A stretch of 7,361 nt of DNA from Erysipelotrichaceae bacterium (lineage in GTDB: Bacteria > Bacillota_I > Bacilli_A > Erysipelotrichales > Erysipelotrichaceae), in contig JABUSI010000394.1 of NCBI GenBank assembly GCA_021442745.1, positions 1-7,361 on the forward strand. Reading direction: 5' to 3'. This document shows, piece by piece, positions 4,937-7,361 of this stretch; positions within the stretch are counted from its first letter, which is position 1, and each line of letters begins with the position of its first letter. The notes beneath the pieces were generated by a model. The model was not told the DNA's origin and did not search any database. It saw only the letters and a list, made by a program, of their open reading frames with translations. The position numbers and the translations under genes were made by a program.

Positions 4937-7243
4937 TTACGACTCCTTCAGCATGACAACCGTTGCGCCCGTACCGCCTTCCGACATTCCGCCCAACCGG
5001 TATCCTTTTACACCCTTGCAGCGTTTCAGATAGTCCCAGACGGCTTTCCGCAAAGCTCCCGTTCCATGACCATGAATAATCCGCACGAAAGATACGTTCG
5101 CAAGAATGGCATCATCCATATACTTGCTTAACACAACCATCGCTTCTTCCACCCGCATTCCGATCAGATTGCATTCAATGGAGAAGGAAGAACGATTGTG
5201 CGTATACCGGACGGATTCTTTCTTTTTCGGTTCCGGTTTTTTCTTCGTTTCCTTCTTTAAACCGTCCAGATCCACTTTCATCCGCAAGCCGTTGCACAGT
5301 ACCGTTGCACTCTTGCTGCTGATAGACAATACTTCCGCCAGATAATTGGTCTTCAGTACCCGTACCGTATCGCCCTGTTTTATGGTCGTATCGATTTCGG
5401 TTTCTTCCTCTTCTTCCACCTCGGATAAATCGTTCAGTTCATGCATCACTTCAATGGCTTCGTGCATCTTGATGGATTGCCGCATCTTCAGATCATCCAG
5501 AATCTCACTTGCCTGTTGTCTAACTTCTTCCAGATACAGTTCTGCCTTATCCTTGGCCTGCTGCAGCAAAGCGTCTTCCTGATCCATGAATTCCTGCTGT
5601 TTTTTCTGCAAGGCTTCCTGCGCCTTCTGTACCTGCATGTTTTTCTCTGCCAGCTGGTCCAGATATTGCTGCTGCCGTATGGATTGCTGTTCCAGCAGTT
5701 CCAGCAATTCATCCTGACGCGTCGCATCTTCTTTTTTCAGTTGTTTGGCATGATCGATGATGTCTTTTTCAAAGCCGTACCGCAACGCAATGTCAAACGC
5801 ATTGGACTGCCCGGTAAAGCCTTCCAGATACCGGTATGTCGGCTGCAGTAATTCCATATCAAATTCCACACTTGCCAGAAGGATATCTTCATGCTGTTTT
5901 CCGTACGCTTTTAATTTGGAGTAGTGAGTGGACGCAATGACGAATATTTTCCGGTTCCGTAAAGCTTCCAGAATCGCAATAGCAAGGTTTTCCCCTTCCT
6001 TCGGATCCGTACCGGAACACAGTTCATCCAGAATAACCAGGGACTTCCGGGTTGCATTTTTAAAAATTTCAGACAGATTCGCAATATGTCCCGAGAACGT
6101 CGACAACGACTGTTCAATGGATTGTGAATCCCCGATATCCACAAACACGTTATCATACATCGGTACCGTAGCTTCCAGACATCCGACCGGAATACCGCAA
6201 TAGGTCATCAGCACAAACAAACCCATGGTTTTCAACGATACGGTTTTCCCGCCCGTATTCGGTCCGGTAATCAATAAGGTTGTATACGGCGGAACAATCC
6301 GGTACGTATTGGCAACCACGGTTTTTTTCGATATCAACGGATGTCTTGCCGAGCGCAGAAACAACGTATCGTCTTCACTCAGTCCGGCAACGCAGCCTTC
6401 CGTTTCTCTTCCGTACTGTGCTTTCGCAAACAACATATCCAGCAAAGCCAGGGTTTCCATATTGGCCAGATAACTGTCCGCCTGCTCACCGACCAGTTCC
6501 GTCAGTTCCTTCAGAATCCGTTCGATTTCCTGTTCTTCCTTCTGCCGTAACGACTGCAGCTGGTTATTCAACGGAATCATACAGGACGGTTCCATATACG
6601 CAGCCAATCCGGATGCACTTTCCCCATACTGGATCCCTTCCAGCTGATTCTTATACGTATTCTTGACCAACACAACCGCACGGTCATTCCGTGTCGCAGA
6701 AATCGTATCCTGCAGATACGCCGAATGCGAACGGATATAATTGGCCAGTGTCGAATCCATACTGCTCAATACGGAACGAATCTGTTTGCGCAGCGACGCC
6801 AGTTTCGGACTGGCGGAATCGCTCACTTCATGACTGTTCGCAATGCACAGCCGGATCCTCTGGGTAATCTTCGGATGCGCTACCAGACTGTCCGTCAGGT
6901 CCGTCAGATGTTCCTTCTCACATTCACACCCGTTCAGATACGAAATGCATCCCTGCACACACGATTCGTGATCCGCCACATTCAGTAATTCCTCACACGT
7001 CAGAATTCCCTGTTTTGACGCAATCAATATAGCGGGACGAATTTCCTTTACACCATAAAAAGGCATGCTTCCATAACGATAGGTACATGCCAATGCTTCT
7101 TTCATTCTGTCTAATCTGGTTTTTACAACCAGTCGGGAAAACGACGGAACTTCTTCCAATACCAGATCCACTCCACCCTGAAAGGAACAATACCGGGTGA
7201 TAATCTGCTGAATCGTTTTCAGTTCCAATACATCTTGATTCAT
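4937..7243 (-). CDS. mutS2: MutS2-family ATPase with C-terminal Smr domain
   Basis: MutS paralogue without the mismatch-recognition domain, 768 residues, close to the roughly 780 of other MutS2 proteins. Known roles in other species are suppression of homologous recombination and, in Bacillus subtilis, sensing or splitting of collided ribosomes. Visible parts: core and clamp helices (about 1-300); the ABC ATPase with Walker A GPNTGGKT (327-334), the GDSQSIEQSLSTFSGH stretch (371-386), Walker B LVILDE (402-407) followed by GTDPKEG, and the STH switch (438-440); a long Gln/Glu-rich coiled coil (about 500-605); an acidic patch (607-618); a KOW-like barrel (about 622-660); a Lys-rich linker (663-676); and the Smr domain (about 688-766). 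Smr keeps HGHGTG (724-729) and GGTGATVVML, but the LDLRG motif reads CNLIG (691-695). The ATPase looks intact; Smr nuclease activity is uncertain. The start has GAGGAG 4 nt upstream. It is joined to the preceding gene and to uvrC by 1-nt gaps. Confidence 0.97.
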   Translation of the reverse strand: MNQDVLELKTIQQIITRYCSFQGGVDLVLEEVPSFSRLVVKTRLDRMKEALACTYRYGSMPFYGVKEIRPAILIASKQGILTCEELLNVADHESCVQGCISYLNGCECEKEHLTDLTDSLVAHPKITQRIRLCIANSHEVSDSASPKLASLRKQIRSVLSSMDSTLANYIRSHSAYLQDTISATRNDRAVVLVKNTYKNQLEGIQYGESASGLAAYMEPSCMIPLNNQLQSLRQKEEQEIERILKELTELVGEQADSYLANMETLALLDMLFAKAQYGRETEGCVAGLSEDDTLFLRSARHPLISKKTVVANTYRIVPPYTTLLITGPNTGGKTVSLKTMGLFVLMTYCGIPVGCLEATVPMYDNVFVDIGDSQSIEQSLSTFSGHIANLSEIFKNATRKSLVILDELCSGTDPKEGENLAIAILEALRNRKIFVIASTHYSKLKAYGKQHEDILLASVEFDMELLQPTYRYLEGFTGQSNAFDIALRYGFEKDIIDHAKQLKKEDATRQDELLELLEQQSIRQQQYLDQLAEKNMQVQKAQEALQKKQQEFMDQEDALLQQAKDKAELYLEEVRQQASEILDDLKMRQSIKMHEAIEVMHELNDLSEVEEEEETEIDTTIKQGDTVRVLKTNYLAEVLSISSKSATVLCNGLRMKVDLDGLKKETKKKPEPKKKESVRYTHNRSSFSIECNLIGMRVEEAMVVLSKYMDDAILANVSFVRIIHGHGTGALRKAVWDYLKRCKGVKGYRLGGMSEGGTGATVVMLKES
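4943..4949 (-). promoter_or_regulatory. Ribosome binding site of uvrC inside the mutS2 end
   Basis: GAAGGAG on the minus strand, 7 nt before the uvrC ATG, encoded by the Lys-Glu codons near the mutS2 C-terminus. With a 1-nt gap between stop and start, ribosomes ending mutS2 can restart on uvrC directly. Confidence 0.85.
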
Positions 7244-7244
7244 A

Positions 7245-7361
7245 TTACTCCTCAGGTTTCATATAATCTTCAATAAACTTCTGGATGGCTTCTTCGCTTG
7301 TTTCCGGATTTTCACTCAGCAGCCACTGTTTCAGATATCCGATATCCTCTTCCGTCAAAGC
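7245..7361 (-). CDS. C-terminal end of an unidentified protein upstream of mutS2 (partial)
   Basis: An open frame enters from the right edge and ends at TAA (7245-7247), giving 38 residues. The tail is hydrophilic and acidic, with a likely amphipathic helix (TEEDIGYLKQWLLSENPE, then EEAIQKFIEDYM) and no motif I recognise. Evidence that it is real: it stays open to the edge, its last codons (Pro-Glu-Glu) supply the GAGGAG ribosome binding site of mutS2, and its stop is 1 nt from the mutS2 ATG, exactly like the mutS2-uvrC junction. In many Firmicutes the genes before mutS2 are zapA, cvpA (colicin V production protein family) and sometimes polX, so a CvpA-type membrane protein is a reasonable guess from context only. 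The sequence alone does not identify it. Confidence 0.7.
   Translation of the reverse strand, partial: ALTEEDIGYLKQWLLSENPETSEEAIQKFIEDYMKPEE
7248..7253 (-). promoter_or_regulatory. Ribosome binding site of mutS2
   Basis: GAGGAG on the minus strand, encoded by the last two Glu codons of the upstream gene, with only 4 nt (TAAT) to the mutS2 ATG. The spacing is short but the match is strong, and no other Met occurs until residue 47, so the start is well supported. Confidence 0.8.

Noticed and set aside
5488..5727. Minus-strand 79-codon frame within mutS2
   Set aside because: It is an out-of-frame reading of the repetitive Gln/Glu-rich coiled-coil codons, giving an Arg/Trp/Asn-rich peptide, and has no start signal.
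5106..5851. Plus-strand Ser/Phe/Leu-rich frames opposite the mutS2 coiled coil
   Set aside because: Their composition is the mirror of the Gln/Glu/Lys-rich mutS2 coding strand; there are no start signals. The apparent hydrophobic stretches are an artefact.

Overview
The window reads as an ordinary chromosomal segment of a Bacillota (Firmicutes) bacterium. MutS2, strong AGGAG-type ribosome binding sites, short intergenic gaps and vegetative-type promoter elements all fit that group. Details of TypA (an AHVDAGKST P-loop) and of MutS2 (an altered Smr motif) resemble what I recall from Erysipelotrichia-like gut Firmicutes, but this placement is from memory and tentative. GC content is moderate by eye. 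There are no tRNAs, rRNAs, CRISPR arrays, insertion sequences or phage genes. Every supported gene is on the minus strand, so transcription runs from the right edge to the left.

In transcription order the layout is: (1) the last 38 codons of an unidentified gene (7245-7361); (2) mutS2 (4937-7243); (3) uvrC (3163-4935); (4) a membrane-anchored VanY/M15-family protein whose zinc-binding and catalytic residues are all replaced (2125-3120); (5) a YfcE/MJ0936-type metallophosphoesterase (1650-2117); (6) an intrinsic terminator that starts inside the last codons of gene 5 (1635-1669); (7) an extended -10 promoter (1606-1614) and typA (1-1574), which runs off the left edge and lacks roughly its last 80-90 residues.

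Genes 1 to 5 look like one operon. The two junctions around mutS2 each have a single base between stop and start, with the same TAATATG arrangement, and the ribosome binding site lies inside the upstream gene. A good secondary promoter (TTGAAA-17 bp-CATAAT) over the end of uvrC could transcribe genes 4 and 5 separately. typA is a separate unit.

Functionally, UvrC is the dual-incision nuclease of nucleotide excision repair. MutS2 is a MutS-like ATPase with a C-terminal Smr domain, linked in different bacteria to recombination control and to rescue of collided ribosomes. TypA is a ribosome-associated GTPase. The least ordinary element is the VanY-like protein: it keeps the fold signatures of a D,D-/L,D-carboxypeptidase but none of the metal ligands, which suggests a pseudoenzyme with a binding or sensing role. 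I see no sign of a wholly new multi-gene system here. The main leads are that pseudoenzyme, the altered Smr motif of MutS2, and the terminator/anti-ribosome-binding-site arrangement ahead of typA.
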